Origin: Clostridiales bacterium
GTDB taxonomy: Bacteria; Bacillota; Clostridia; Oscillospirales; Oscillospiraceae
Assembly: GCA_003150485.1 (NCBI GenBank)
Contig: QALX01000008.1
Coordinates: forward strand, 1 to 64,000
Length of the DNA stretch: 64,000 bases
Reading direction: 5' to 3'
Shown here: positions 50,566-58,677 of the stretch, one piece after another
Layout of the letters: every line of letters starts with the position of its first letter
Position numbering within the stretch: the first letter of the stretch is position 1
Translations under genes and position numbers: made by a program
Notes under the pieces: generated by a model
Seen by the model: the letters and a program-made list of their open reading frames with translations, nothing else
Databases searched by the model: none
What the model was told of the DNA's origin: nothing

Positions 50566-51054
50566 TTACTGGAGATAGATTTTCAGCCGGTTAATGTTGT
50601 CCTCCTCCGCCAGGATGGTGGACCGGGCCAGGCCGATGGCCTGATTCCGGGCCGGAGGCGCCTGCTGGCTGTCCTGCTGGGACTGGGCCGGATTGGCCTT
50701 CGGGTCGCCGAAGGAGTTGAGCACCTTAGTCAGGGAGAGAATCCCCATATTGCTGCCCTGGATCATCATCTCCGCCAGATGGCTGGTCTCCCGGTTGCAC
50801 AGGGTGTTCGCCTGGAGGGACATCCACAGCATGGCCTGCTCCTTGCCGCATAGCTCCCGGGGGCACTGGCCCAGGGCCTTCATCTGCTGTTCCGCATTGG
50901 AGGCGGTGGACTGATATTGACGGCACTGGGTCTGTAAGTCGGAGCGGAACCGGGCGTTGTCCACCTTGGGCAGCAGCAGCCGGATGGATTCCTCTCCCAT
51001 CCGGGCGCCCCGGTAGATCTCCTGTAACAGTTCGTATTCGTTGTTGAATTCCAT
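50566..51054 (-). CDS. Helical cytoplasmic protein, 162 aa, unknown (ferritin-like bundle?)
   Basis: No family recognised with confidence. Amphipathic helices cover most of it: EFNNEYELLQEIYRGARMG, then SDLQTQCRQYQSTASNAEQQ, WMSLQANTLCNRETSHLAEM, and a C-terminal AIGLARSTILAEEDNINRL. A Gln/Pro linker (PKANPAQSQQDSQQAPPARN) precedes the last helix. The pattern fits a DUF2383/ferritin-like four-helix bundle, but no metal-ligand Glu/His set is clear. ATG behind AAAGGA. It converges on mntP. Confidence 0.7.
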   Translation of the reverse strand: MEFNNEYELLQEIYRGARMGEESIRLLLPKVDNARFRSDLQTQCRQYQSTASNAEQQMKALGQCPRELCGKEQAMLWMSLQANTLCNRETSHLAEMMIQGSNMGILSLTKVLNSFGDPKANPAQSQQDSQQAPPARNQAIGLARSTILAEEDNINRLKIYLQ

Positions 51055-51190
51055 GGAAAGATTCCTTTCTGTGTCCAAGTTTTCCGTGCTTTTTCTCGAG
51101 AAAGCAGTGCTAGTTTGTGCCGCCCGTTGAAAAAGATGCGGAAGTGCGGTAAACTATCCGGTAACAGAGTAGAAAACGGAGGAATTTGCG

Positions 51191-52165
51191 ATGGATCAAT
51201 ACTGGCTGGAAGTGGCGGTGGACACCACGCCGGAGTGCCTGGACGACCTGGCGGCCTATCTGACCGGCTGCGGCATCGTGGGCCTGGTGCTGGAGAGCGA
51301 GGCGGACTTTGACCGGCAGCTGGAGGAGGGGCGGCCCTACTGGGACGACGTGGACGAGGAACTGCGGGCCAGCTGGCGGGGGATCTCCCGGGTCAAGTTC
51401 TACGTGACCCAGGACGAGGACGGCGAAGCCCGGCTGGCGGAAGTGCAGTCCGGCCTGGCGGCCTTCCGGGGCCGGGTGGACAAGGACGCCGGTACCCTGG
51501 CCGTCACCACCGTCTCCCTCCGGGAGGAGGACTGGGCGGAGAACTGGAAGCAGTATTATCAGCCCTTCCCGGTGGGGGACCGGCTCTATGTGGTCCCCGA
51601 GTGGATGCGGGGGGAGGCGCTGCCGGAGGGCCGGACGCCCCTGTACCTGAATCCGGGCCTGATCTTCGGCACCGGCAGCCACGGCACCACTCGGCTCTGC
51701 CTGGAAGGGGTGGAGCGCTACGTGGAGCCGGGAGACCGGGTGCTGGACCTGGGCACCGGCAGCGGGATTCTGGCCATCGCGGCCCTGCTGCTGGGGGCCA
51801 AAGAGGCCGTAGGCTGCGACATCGACCCCAAGGCGGCCCGGGTGGCGGCGGAAAACGCCTCCTACAACGGCGTGGAGGAGTCCTTCCGGGTGTACACCGG
51901 CGATGTGAACCGGGATCAGAAGCTAAAGCAGGCTCTGGCGGGCCAGTATCAGCTGGTGCTGGCCAATATCATCGCCGACGTGATCATTCCCCTGGCGGCA
52001 GTGGCGGGGGACTATCTGGCCCCGGGCGGCCGGTTCCTCACCTCCGGCATCATTGAGAGCCGGGCGGCGGACGTGGCGGCGGCCCTGACCGCCAACGGCT
52101 TTGTCATCGTGGAGACCCGCACCCGGGAGGGCTGGGTCAGCTACACCGCCCGGAAAGAGGTGTAA
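51191..52165 (+). CDS. prmA: Ribosomal protein L11 methyltransferase
   Basis: Trimethylates ribosomal protein L11. 324 aa: N-terminal L11-binding domain (YWLEVAVDTTPECLDDLAA), linker with DWAENWKQYYQPFPVGDRL, and SAM-dependent methyltransferase with VLDLGTGSGILAIAALLLG and the NPP-like LVLANIIADVIIPL. The substrate-recognition stretch FGTGSHGTTRLCLEGVE is characteristic. It is followed after 2 bases by the CDF transporter, so they are likely co-transcribed. Confidence 0.95.
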   Translation: MDQYWLEVAVDTTPECLDDLAAYLTGCGIVGLVLESEADFDRQLEEGRPYWDDVDEELRASWRGISRVKFYVTQDEDGEARLAEVQSGLAAFRGRVDKDAGTLAVTTVSLREEDWAENWKQYYQPFPVGDRLYVVPEWMRGEALPEGRTPLYLNPGLIFGTGSHGTTRLCLEGVERYVEPGDRVLDLGTGSGILAIAALLLGAKEAVGCDIDPKAARVAAENASYNGVEESFRVYTGDVNRDQKLKQALAGQYQLVLANIIADVIIPLAAVAGDYLAPGGRFLTSGIIESRAADVAAALTANGFVIVETRTREGWVSYTARKEV

Positions 52166-52167
52166 CC

Positions 52168-53292
52168 ATGGCGGAGGAGAGAAAAGAACAGCCCCGGGAC
52201 CGGCAGATTGTCCGGGCCAGCCTGGTGGGCGTGGGCGCCAACGTGCTGCTGGCGGCCTTTAAGGCCTTTGCGGGCCTGCTGGCTCACTCCATCGCCATCG
52301 TGTTGGACGCCCTGAACAACCTGAGCGACGCCCTGTCCTCGGTGATCACCATCGTGGGCATGAAGCTGGCCGCCCTGCCCGCCGACAAAAAGCACCCCTT
52401 CGGCCACGGACGGGCCGAGTACCTCAGCGCCATTCTCATCGCCGGGCTGGTGCTGGCCGCCGGTGTCAGCGCCCTGGTGGAGTCGGTGAAGAAGATTTTT
52501 CACCCGGAACCGGCGGACTACTCGGTGCTGACCCTGGTGATTGTGGCCGCGGCCATCGTGGTGAAGCTGCTCCTGGGCCGCTATACCCAGCGGGTGGGCC
52601 GGGCCACCAAGTCGGATTCCCTGATCGCCTCGGGCGCCGACGCCACCTTTGACGCGGTGATCTCCGCCTCCACCTTGGTGGCGGCTGTGGTGACGATGAT
52701 CTGGAAGGTGTCTGTGGACGGGTATTTGGGCGCGGTGATCGCCATTGTGATTGTCCGGGCCGGTGTGGAGATGCTCCGGGACACCCTCAGCGAGATTTTG
52801 GGACAGCGGGCCGATATTGCCCTCAGCCGGGCCATTAAGGAGGCGGTGGCCGCCCATCCCGGCGCCCTGGGGGCCTATGATCTGATTCTGCACAACTACG
52901 GCCCGGAAAAGATGATTGGCTCCGTCCATGTCGGTGTCTACGACACCATGACTGCCAGGGAGCTGCACAAGCTCACCCGGGACATTCAGCTGGACATTGC
53001 GGAGCAGTTTAATATCTTCCTGACGGTGGGTTTTTACGCCGTCAACACCGCCAATGACAACGCCGCCGCAGTACAGAAGGCGGCCTACGAGTACGCTCTG
53101 GCCCAGCCCTACGTGCTGAAGGTACACGGCTTCTACATGGACCCGGCCCGGCAGCTGATCTCCTTCGACGTGGTGATTGACTTCCAGGCCAAGGACAGCG
53201 TTGCGATCCGTGACCACATTGCCGGTCACCTCCAGCGACGCTATCCCCCCTACACCTTCTCCATCAATATCGACCGCGATTTCAGCGACTGA
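52168..53292 (+). CDS. Cation diffusion facilitator (CDF) transporter
   Basis: 374-aa divalent-cation/H+ antiporter. Six TM segments; metal-site residues in TM2 and TM5 include ALNNLSDALSSVITIVGMK and SGADATFDAVISASTLVAA. The loop HPFGHGRAEYLSAILIAGLV is the CDF signature. A C-terminal cytoplasmic CTD carries HNYGPEKMIGSVHVGV, with an extra stretch at the end. Substrate could be Zn, Mn, Co or Fe; the family residues do not settle it. The nearby mntP suggests metal homeostasis as a theme. Confidence 0.93.
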   Translation: MAEERKEQPRDRQIVRASLVGVGANVLLAAFKAFAGLLAHSIAIVLDALNNLSDALSSVITIVGMKLAALPADKKHPFGHGRAEYLSAILIAGLVLAAGVSALVESVKKIFHPEPADYSVLTLVIVAAAIVVKLLLGRYTQRVGRATKSDSLIASGADATFDAVISASTLVAAVVTMIWKVSVDGYLGAVIAIVIVRAGVEMLRDTLSEILGQRADIALSRAIKEAVAAHPGALGAYDLILHNYGPEKMIGSVHVGVYDTMTARELHKLTRDIQLDIAEQFNIFLTVGFYAVNTANDNAAAVQKAAYEYALAQPYVLKVHGFYMDPARQLISFDVVIDFQAKDSVAIRDHIAGHLQRRYPPYTFSINIDRDFSD

Positions 53293-53293
53293 C

Positions 53294-53440
53294 CAGGGGG
53301 CTTTGCCCCCTGGACCCCCACCAGAGGGCGCTGCCCTCTGGACTCCCGCCCCTTTTTTGAAAAAAAGGGGACAAAAAACTTTCTTCGCTTCGCCCATTCA
53401 ACGAAACGTGGATAGAATGCCGATTTTCATCGGCATAGGG
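53294..53440 (+). repeat. Modular hairpin repeat, copy R7a (CDF gene side)
   Basis: GGGGGCTTTGCCCCC and TGGACCCCCACC, then an additional word AGAGGGCGCTGCCCTCT-GGACTCCCGCC. The uninterrupted hairpin CCCCTTTTTTGAAAAAAAGG, CGCCCATTCAACG and GCCGATTTTCATCGGC follow. The extra word shows that units can be added or lost singly. Confidence 0.85.
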
Positions 53441-53454
53441 GAATGACAAAGCAA

Positions 53455-53495
53455 AAAACCGGAACCCTTTACGATACAAAGGTTCCGGTTTTTAT
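53455..53495. terminator. Bidirectional terminator between the CDF and CPBP genes
   Basis: Stem AAAACCGGAACC/GGTTCCGGTTTT, third copy of the same terminator stem. Confidence 0.85.
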
Positions 53496-53502
53496 TTCGT
53501 TA

Positions 53503-53719
53503 TTCTACCCCGATAGCCGACGTATGTCGGCTTCTTCCCACTTGGCAAGCTATGGGCGCGCAGCGCGAAAGAAGTTTGGGTCCAGCCTTTTTAAGTGAGA
53601 CTCCAAATCTGTGATTTGGCCAGTCGAACTTACACAGAGTGCAAAAGGCTGGCGGGATGCAAGGGCACAGGGAACGTATCAGAAACGCATATGCGTAACC
53701 GCCAGGGAACCCCCTGGCG
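53503..53719 (-). repeat. Modular hairpin repeat, copy R7b (CPBP side)
   Basis: Minus-oriented copy with GCCGACgtatGTCGGC, GCGCGCAGCGCG, the AGCCTTTT/AAAAGGCT hairpin carrying the 49-nt cassette (53593-53641), and the GGGAACGTATCAGAAACGCA segment shared with R2b and R8. Confidence 0.85.
53593..53641 (+). repeat. 49-nt hairpin cassette, copy 3
   Basis: By eye identical to the 21093 copy and at the same insertion point of its host hairpin. Confidence 0.8.
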
Positions 53720-54625
53720 TCACAGAAAGATCGCGACGCTGCTGAAGGCGAGGCCGCCCAGGAAGAGGAGCCAGACCCAGGGGGAGGCGAAGCAGGCGCG
53801 GAGCTTCTCCTGACTGGTAAAGGGGAGCGGGCCGGGCTCGAAGGTGTAGCGCTTGTGGCGGACGAAAAAGAGGACGATGGAAAAGAGCACCGAGAAGAGA
53901 ATCAGCATGGCCATGGGGTAGAGGAACCACTGGGCATTCTCGAAGGTGGACAGCACGCTGATGCCGTTGATAAACATGTGAATGGCGATGGTGTAGCGGA
54001 TCCGGTTGGTCATCAGGACGATGGCGGTAAAGACGGCGCCCAGGGCGAAGGCGTAAAAGGTCTGATTCAAATTCCCGTGGAACAGGCCGAAGGCCGCGCC
54101 GCCGATGAGGATAGCCGCGCCGTCCCCGAAGATACGGATTCGGTCCAGCAGCAGGCGGCGGAAAATGAATTCCTCCGCCACCGGCGCTACCACGGCGAAG
54201 GCCAGCACAGAGGCCAGCGGCGGCAGAGCGGACTCGATATTGGACACCACGTTGGTGGAGGTCTGGCCCAGGAGCCGCTCCAGCAGGGAGACCAGGGCAA
54301 TGGTGCCGTAGGAGAACAGGTAACCGGACCCCAGGGAGAACATCAGGGCCAGGAACCCCTCCTGTCCGCTCAGGGCGGCGTCGGGAATGGGGTCCGCCCG
54401 GGGGATGCCCCGCAGCAGCAGGGGGATAAGCACCAGGCAGGGCAGGTAAATGGTTGCGTCGTTGAGGACCATCAGGGTGGTGTAATCCACCTGGCCAAAA
54501 CAGGCGGACCAGGCCAGCACCGTCCCGTAGGACAGCAGCTGGGTGACGGCGAAGGTCACCGTCAGGGCCAGGGCCACCCGGCCGAACCAGCGCTGGAGCT
54601 GGCGAAGGGTGAGGTTGGAGTCGAT
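53720..54625 (-). CDS. CPBP-family intramembrane metalloprotease (CAAX-like)
   Basis: About 301 aa, seven or eight hydrophobic segments. The metal/catalytic motifs are present: VAPVAEEFIFRRLLLDRI (EExxxR), AAFGLFHGNLNQTFYA (FxxxH) and IAIHMFINGISVL (HxxxN). Family members cleave within the membrane or act in bacteriocin self-immunity. Start is uncertain: the two Met codons (54682, 54652) lie within or before the promoter -10. A good SD (AAAGGGGG) sits 8 bases from an ATC codon at 54625, chosen here tentatively. Confidence 0.85.
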   Translation of the reverse strand: MDSNLTLRQLQRWFGRVALALTVTFAVTQLLSYGTVLAWSACFGQVDYTTLMVLNDATIYLPCLVLIPLLLRGIPRADPIPDAALSGQEGFLALMFSLGSGYLFSYGTIALVSLLERLLGQTSTNVVSNIESALPPLASVLAFAVVAPVAEEFIFRRLLLDRIRIFGDGAAILIGGAAFGLFHGNLNQTFYAFALGAVFTAIVLMTNRIRYTIAIHMFINGISVLSTFENAQWFLYPMAMLILFSVLFSIVLFFVRHKRYTFEPGPLPFTSQEKLRACFASPWVWLLFLGGLAFSSVAIFL

Positions 54626-54653
54626 AAAAAACGCCCCCTTTCTGAATAGCATC

Positions 54654-54682
54654 AGTATAACAGGCTTGTGTGAAATTGACAA
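54654..54682 (-). promoter_or_regulatory. Promoter of the CPBP protease gene
   Basis: On the minus strand TTGTCA (54682-54677), 17 bp, TATACT (54659-54654). Predicted start of transcription is near 54647, inside the annotated-length open frame. Confidence 0.7.
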
Positions 54683-54757
54683 TCCGTGCTACAATAAAAT
54701 AAGCGGAGCCATGGGCTCTGTGCAGAACCCTTAATTTTTGGAAGGAGACCCTTCATT

Positions 54758-56146
54758 ATGACAACCAAGGCAGATGTTGCCATCATCGGCTGCGGCGAGG
54801 CGGGCATTTTTGCCGGTTACGAGCTGAAGCTGAGGCATCCGGAGCTGAACATCATCGTGCTGGAACAGGGCGCGGACATCTATTCCCGTACCTGTCCCAT
54901 TGTGGCGGGGAAGGTGAAGAGCTGTATTCACTGCAAGACCTGCGACACCATGTGCGGCTTCGGCGGCGCCGGCGCCTTTTCCGACGGCAAGTTCAATTTC
55001 ACCACCCAGTTCGGCGGCTGGCTGACCGAGTACATGGAGCCGGCGGAGGTGATGGAGCTGATCGAGTATGTGGACAGCATCAACGTGGCCCACGGCGCCA
55101 CCACCGAGCGCTACTCCACCTCCACCCCGGAGGCCCGGGCGTTGGAGATCGAGGCGCTGAAATACGACCTGCACCTGCTCCAGGCCCAGTGCAAGCACTT
55201 GGGGACGGAGCGGAACTTGCAGATCCTCACCAATATCTATGAAGACCTGCGGGAAAAAATCGAGTACCGCTTCCACACCAGTGTCACTAAGATCGAGCGG
55301 GACGGCGAGGGCTACCGCCTGACCACCGAGTCCGACGGCGACTTCACCTGCCGCTACCTGGTGGCGGCTCCGGGCCGGTCCGGCGCTGAGTGGTTCGCCG
55401 GCCAGTGCAAGGACCTGGGCATCAAGCTGATCAACAACCAGGTGGACATCGGCGTCCGGGTGGAACTGCCCGCCAAGACCTTTGAGCACATCACCAACGT
55501 GGTCTACGAGTCCAAGCTCATCTACCGGACCAAGCAGTACGGCGACCAGGTGCGGACCTTCTGCATGAACCCCTACGGCCACGTGGTGGCGGAGAACGTG
55601 GAGGGCATCAACACCGTCAACGGCCACAGCTACTCTGACCCAGCCCTGCGCAGCGAGAACACCAACTTCGCCCTGCTGGTATCCAACCGGTTCACCGAGC
55701 CCTTCAACGAGCCCTACCGCTACGGCAAGCACATCGCCTCCCTGAGCAATATGCTGGCCGGCGGCGTGTTAGTCCAGCGGTTCGGCGATCTGGTCCGGGG
55801 CGTCCGCTCCAACGAGCACCGGATGCAGAGTTCCTTCACCCGGCCCACCCTGACCGCCGCCGTCCCCGGTGATCTGTCTCTGGCCCTGCCCAAGCGCCAG
55901 CTGGACGACATCATTGAGATGATCTACGCCCTGGACAAGCTGGCTCCCGGCACCGCCAACTATGACACCCTGCTCTACGGCGCGGAGGTGAAGTTCTACT
56001 CCTCCCGGATTCAGCTGTCCAGTGAGCTGGAGACTCCCCTGCACAACTTCTTCGCCATCGGCGACGGCGCAGGCACTACCCGCGGCCTGGCTCAGGCCGG
56101 CGCCTCCGGTATCAAGGTGGCTCGGGTGATCTCGGAGCGCCTGTAG
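54758..56146 (+). CDS. FAD-dependent dehydrogenase (NAD(P)/FAD oxidoreductase)
   Basis: 462 aa. The FAD loop is VAIIGCGEAGIFAGYELKLR at the N-terminus, with the LEQGAD acidic strand end. A Cys-rich stretch CIHCKTCDTMCGFGGAGAF could bind an Fe-S cluster or be redox active. The second half returns to an FAD-binding strand with FFAIGDGAGTTRGLAQAGAS. Widespread in gut Clostridia as a flavoprotein of unknown substrate; it lies alone between the CPBP gene and the R8 repeat. Cellular role cannot be fixed. Confidence 0.85.
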   Translation: MTTKADVAIIGCGEAGIFAGYELKLRHPELNIIVLEQGADIYSRTCPIVAGKVKSCIHCKTCDTMCGFGGAGAFSDGKFNFTTQFGGWLTEYMEPAEVMELIEYVDSINVAHGATTERYSTSTPEARALEIEALKYDLHLLQAQCKHLGTERNLQILTNIYEDLREKIEYRFHTSVTKIERDGEGYRLTTESDGDFTCRYLVAAPGRSGAEWFAGQCKDLGIKLINNQVDIGVRVELPAKTFEHITNVVYESKLIYRTKQYGDQVRTFCMNPYGHVVAENVEGINTVNGHSYSDPALRSENTNFALLVSNRFTEPFNEPYRYGKHIASLSNMLAGGVLVQRFGDLVRGVRSNEHRMQSSFTRPTLTAAVPGDLSLALPKRQLDDIIEMIYALDKLAPGTANYDTLLYGAEVKFYSSRIQLSSELETPLHNFFAIGDGAGTTRGLAQAGASGIKVARVISERL

Positions 56147-56660
56147 GGGGCTTTGCCCCTACAACCCCCACCAGGGGCGCTGCCCCTGGACCCCCCAGCC
56201 TTTTTGGAAAAAGGCTGGACCCAAAAACTCATTGCGCTGCGCGCTCTTTCTCCATGCAACAAAGTGAAACGCCGATTTTCATCGGCGTGGGGGTTTTAGT
56301 CAGTGAAAGTTTGGGTCCACCCTTTTCAAAGGGTGGCAGAGTCCAGAGACAGAGTCTCTGGTCGCACCCCGCAGGGTGCGAAATTCCTGATGATAAGAAA
56401 AGCGCAGGAGGGTAGACCAAACGGAGTTTGGTCGTAGGGAACCCCCGCAAGGGGTTCCCTGGCGGTTACGCATATGCGTTTCTGATACGTTCCCTGTGCC
56501 CTTGCATCCCGCCCCTTTTTCACTCTGTGTAAGTTCGACTTAGCCAAATCAGAGATTTGGAGTCTCACTTATGAAAAAAAGGGGACAAAAAACTTTTTTC
56601 GCTCACGCCCATTCAACGAACGTGGGTGAAACGCCGATGATCATCGGCGTTTCGGGTAAA
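56143..56660. repeat. Modular hairpin-repeat mosaic, copy R8 (largest)
   Basis: About 500 bases after the FAD dehydrogenase. It starts GGGGGCTTTGCCCCT, then AGGGGCGCTGCCCCT, the uninterrupted AGCCTTTTTGGAAAAAGGCT, and GCCGATTTTCATCGGC. The 863-1030-like block follows at 56305-56470 and GGGAACCCCCGCAAGGGG. The CCCCTTTTT hairpin holds the inverted cassette, and GCCGATgATCATCGGC closes it. No coding frame of interest. Confidence 0.85.
56521..56570 (-). repeat. 50-nt hairpin cassette, copy 4, inverted and in a different host hairpin
   Basis: Reverse orientation relative to the other copies, lodged between CCCCTTTTT and ATGAAAAAAAGGGG. Stems AAGT/ACTT, GACT/AGTC and CCAAATC/GATTTGG are intact; the differences fall in loop and bulge positions. 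Confidence 0.8.
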
Positions 56661-56683
56661 GGAAGAAGAAACACACAGCACAG

Positions 56684-56869
56684 TCATTTTGGGGGAAGGC
56701 TTTCTATTTTGATGCACCCGTGGGCGGACTCGAATGCGGTCACACGCTGTTTGATGTACAGCTCTAACACCTTGTTAACCGAGCGGCCTTCATACGCGGC
56801 AATAAAACGAAATTTTTGGAAGTTTTGTCGATTTACTCGCAATGTATAGCGCAGTACATTCTCCTTCAT
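56684..56869 (-). CDS. Ribbon-helix-helix (Arc-like) DNA-binding protein, 61 aa
   Basis: Small protein that starts MKENVLRYTLRVNRQNFQKF, a beta strand followed by a helix of Arc/MetJ type, then AAYEGRSVNKVLELYIKQRV, the second helix. Length and pattern are RHH; no partner toxin is seen next to it. ATG follows AGAGGTGG. Its promoter (56940-56968) carries a 22-bp palindrome over the start of transcription, so autorepression is likely. It is divergent from an XRE gene. Confidence 0.8.
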   Translation of the reverse strand: MKENVLRYTLRVNRQNFQKFRFIAAYEGRSVNKVLELYIKQRVTAFESAHGCIKIESLPPK

Positions 56870-56912
56870 GATCTCCACCTCTATCACTTCCGCAATTATT
56901 TAAACATTATTA

Positions 56913-56934
56913 CATAGAACTTATAAGTTCTATG
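56913..56934. promoter_or_regulatory. Operator palindrome 1 of the RHH/XRE pair
   Basis: Perfect 22-bp palindrome with half-sites CATAGAACTTA and TAAGTTCTATG, spanning the expected transcription start of the RHH gene. Confidence 0.75.
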
Positions 56935-56939
56935 ATGTG

Positions 56940-56968
56940 ATCATAACTGCTTTTTCTGCTATTGTCAA
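56940..56968 (-). promoter_or_regulatory. Promoter of the RHH gene
   Basis: On the minus strand TTGACA (56968-56963), 17 bp, TATGAT (56945-56940). Confidence 0.75.
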
Positions 56969-56969
56969 T

Positions 56970-56985
56970 AGTACCGAATGGTACT
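56970..56985. promoter_or_regulatory. Operator inverted repeat 2 of the RHH/XRE pair
   Basis: AGTACC-GAAT-GGTACT, a 6-bp inverted repeat just ahead of the XRE ribosome site and behind the RHH -35. Confidence 0.5.
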
Positions 56986-56999
56986 AGACGAGGTGGAAT

Positions 57000-57203
57000 A
57001 TGTATTTAAAACGATTGAGAGAGTTGCGGGAGGATCACGACTTGAAACAGACTGATATTGCGAAGTTACTGGGCATCCATCAGCCGGTGTATTCCCGCTA
57101 TGAACGCGGGTATCAAAATATCCCGCTGGAGCATCTGGTAAAGCTGGCCGATTTTTATCAGGTTTCCCTGGACTACATTTTTGAGCGCACAGAAGAAAAG
57201 TAA
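57000..57203 (+). CDS. XRE-family HTH regulator, 67 aa
   Basis: One HTH_3 domain and nothing else: MYLKRLRELREDHDLKQTDI, AKLLGIHQPVYSRYERGYQN and LVKLADFYQVSLDYIF. ATG three bases after AGGTGG. It is divergent from the RHH gene and shares a 130-base control region with it. Likely a Cro/C1-like local repressor, possibly left from a mobile element. Terminator directly downstream. Confidence 0.88.
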   Translation: MYLKRLRELREDHDLKQTDIAKLLGIHQPVYSRYERGYQNIPLEHLVKLADFYQVSLDYIFERTEEK

Positions 57204-57240
57204 CCCGCCGAAAGAACAACGTCTTTCGGCGGGTTTTTTG
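57202..57240 (+). terminator. Terminator after the XRE gene
   Basis: Stem AACCCGCCGAAAGA/TCTTTCGGCGGGTT with a short loop and a T-run; may also stop the converging anti-sigma transcript. Confidence 0.85.
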
Positions 57241-57267
57241 TGTTGAAAAGGAACAAAGGAGCGGCGA

Positions 57268-57792
57268 TTACTTGCGCTCGACGAGGGCGGCGTTTTCCGT
57301 GGACTCGGTGGACGCGCTCTTAGCTGTTTGAGCGTTGTCCTCGATGAGGACTTCCAGATTGGTCTGACCGTCGGCGGAAGGGGATTCCTGGACGGAGATC
57401 TTCCTGTTGCTGGCATTCAACTCCGGCTCGTTGATGGAGATTTTCGTCTCCGCGCCGTTCTTATCCAGGACATAGGTATAGGAACCGTCTGCTTTTTTGT
57501 TCACCTGGGCGGGATAGGACTCGACGGACTGAACAGAGCCGTCAGAACTGAGGACAACGTGGGATAGCTGGGACAAGTGTTCCGGGAGCAGGTTGTTCGA
57601 GGCGTAAGCCACGGCGGAAAGGCAGCCAGCCAGGGCGGCGGCCAGCAGCATGGTTTTCAGTATGTTTTTGGATTTTTTCATGGCAGATTGTTCCTCCTGT
57701 GTGCCGGCGGAGGAAGCGGCCGCTAGAATCCGAGCCTGACAGGCGGCGCTCATGTGAATCTGATCAAAGGCGTTTCGATAGCGTTTGTCCAT
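57268..57792 (-). CDS. Putative membrane anti-sigma factor
   Basis: 174 aa encoded directly after, and overlapping by 29 bases, an ECF sigma gene. Short cytoplasmic N-terminus (KRYRNAFDQIHMSAACQARI) resembles the sigma-binding region of RsiV-type anti-sigmas. One TM helix follows (KTMLLAAALAGCLSAVAYAS), then an extracytoplasmic part with ADGSYTYVLDKNGAETKISI. By analogy it would hold the sigma factor until a signal arrives. No direct homologue recognised; the role rests on context and topology. Confidence 0.75.
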   Translation of the reverse strand: MDKRYRNAFDQIHMSAACQARILAAASSAGTQEEQSAMKKSKNILKTMLLAAALAGCLSAVAYASNNLLPEHLSQLSHVVLSSDGSVQSVESYPAQVNKKADGSYTYVLDKNGAETKISINEPELNASNRKISVQESPSADGQTNLEVLIEDNAQTAKSASTESTENAALVERK

Positions 57793-58249
57793 GTTCTTCC
57801 TCCTTTAGCAATGATTTCAGTCGTTTTCGGGCCCGCATCAGCCGGTTTTGCACCGCGCTTTCGCTGATCCCCAGCTGGGACCCGATCTCCCGGGCGGTGT
57901 ACCCCTCGTAGTAGTGGAGGTGGATTACCACCCGGTCCTTGGGGGGAAGGGCCATTACGGCTTGAAACAGCTCCCGGTCCTCTGGAACGGAGAAGTATAC
58001 TGCCTCTTCCAGAGGGGCGGTGCGCCGGCGCCAGCTGGATTTGAGCAGGTCCCGGCACTGGTTCACCGTCACCCGGATTAGCCAAGCCTTTTCCGCCTCC
58101 GGCGGCCGGGTCGGCTGTTGCAGCAGCTTGAGAAAGACGGTCTGACACACGTCCTCGGCGTCCGGAACCGACTTGGTATAGCTCAGAGCCAGCCGGTACA
58201 CCCGGTCCTTCTGCCGGTGAAAGGCGGCGAGAAATTCCGCTTCCGTCAT
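57764..58249 (-). CDS. ECF-type RNA polymerase sigma factor
   Basis: 161 aa from the ATG behind GGAGGA; a GTG two codons earlier is possible. Region 2 is DRVYRLALSYTKSVPDAEDV and CQTVFLKLLQQP; region 4 is PKDRVVIHLHYYEGYTAREI and GSQLGISESAVQNRLMRARK. It is co-encoded with a putative anti-sigma. Targets are unknown; autoregulation is usual for the class but I found no clear ECF promoter motif. Confidence 0.92.
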   Translation of the reverse strand: MTEAEFLAAFHRQKDRVYRLALSYTKSVPDAEDVCQTVFLKLLQQPTRPPEAEKAWLIRVTVNQCRDLLKSSWRRRTAPLEEAVYFSVPEDRELFQAVMALPPKDRVVIHLHYYEGYTAREIGSQLGISESAVQNRLMRARKRLKSLLKEEEHGQTLSKRL

Positions 58250-58473
58250 GGGCACTCCTCCCTTCCGTTTTTTTGAGGCCTCACTTATACAAACGATTCA
58301 GCGGCCAGAATTATCACCGTTCCGCTGAAAAAATGTGCCGCTAAGAGCAGTGTACCACGGTCCGGCGGGCGTCCATAATTTTTTTTGTCAGGGCAGATTG
58401 ACAGTTGCCCGGCTGAAACAGGGAGAAAAACCGGGCGCAAAAAAGGGTAAAATCCACAGTTCCCACACACTTT

Positions 58474-58501
58474 TGCACAGTATGCACAGGGTTTTGCACA
58501 G
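58474..58501 (+). promoter_or_regulatory. Three TGCACAG direct repeats
   Basis: TGCACAG at 58474, 58483 and 58495; the first and last, each preceded by TTT, are 21 bp apart, two helical turns. They could be regulator half-sites. No matching regulator is known. Confidence 0.35.
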
Positions 58502-58648
58502 TGGGGTTGACAGTTTTCCAGTTGCGAAATCCAAAATTGGGCGACATAAAATAGAGCGGTCCGAAAAAAATTCCACGAAATGACGAATCGTTTTCCCTTG
58601 ACAGAGGGGGCGGCCGGGAGAAAAATTCCGGGCGCGCCGGGGAAAGGA

Positions 58649-58677
58649 TTGTCAAACGGAGGCGGGACATGTATAAT
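58649..58677 (+). promoter_or_regulatory. Promoter of the malic enzyme gene
   Basis: TTGTCA and a perfect TATAAT separated by 17 bp, 63 bases before the ATG. Confidence 0.75.
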
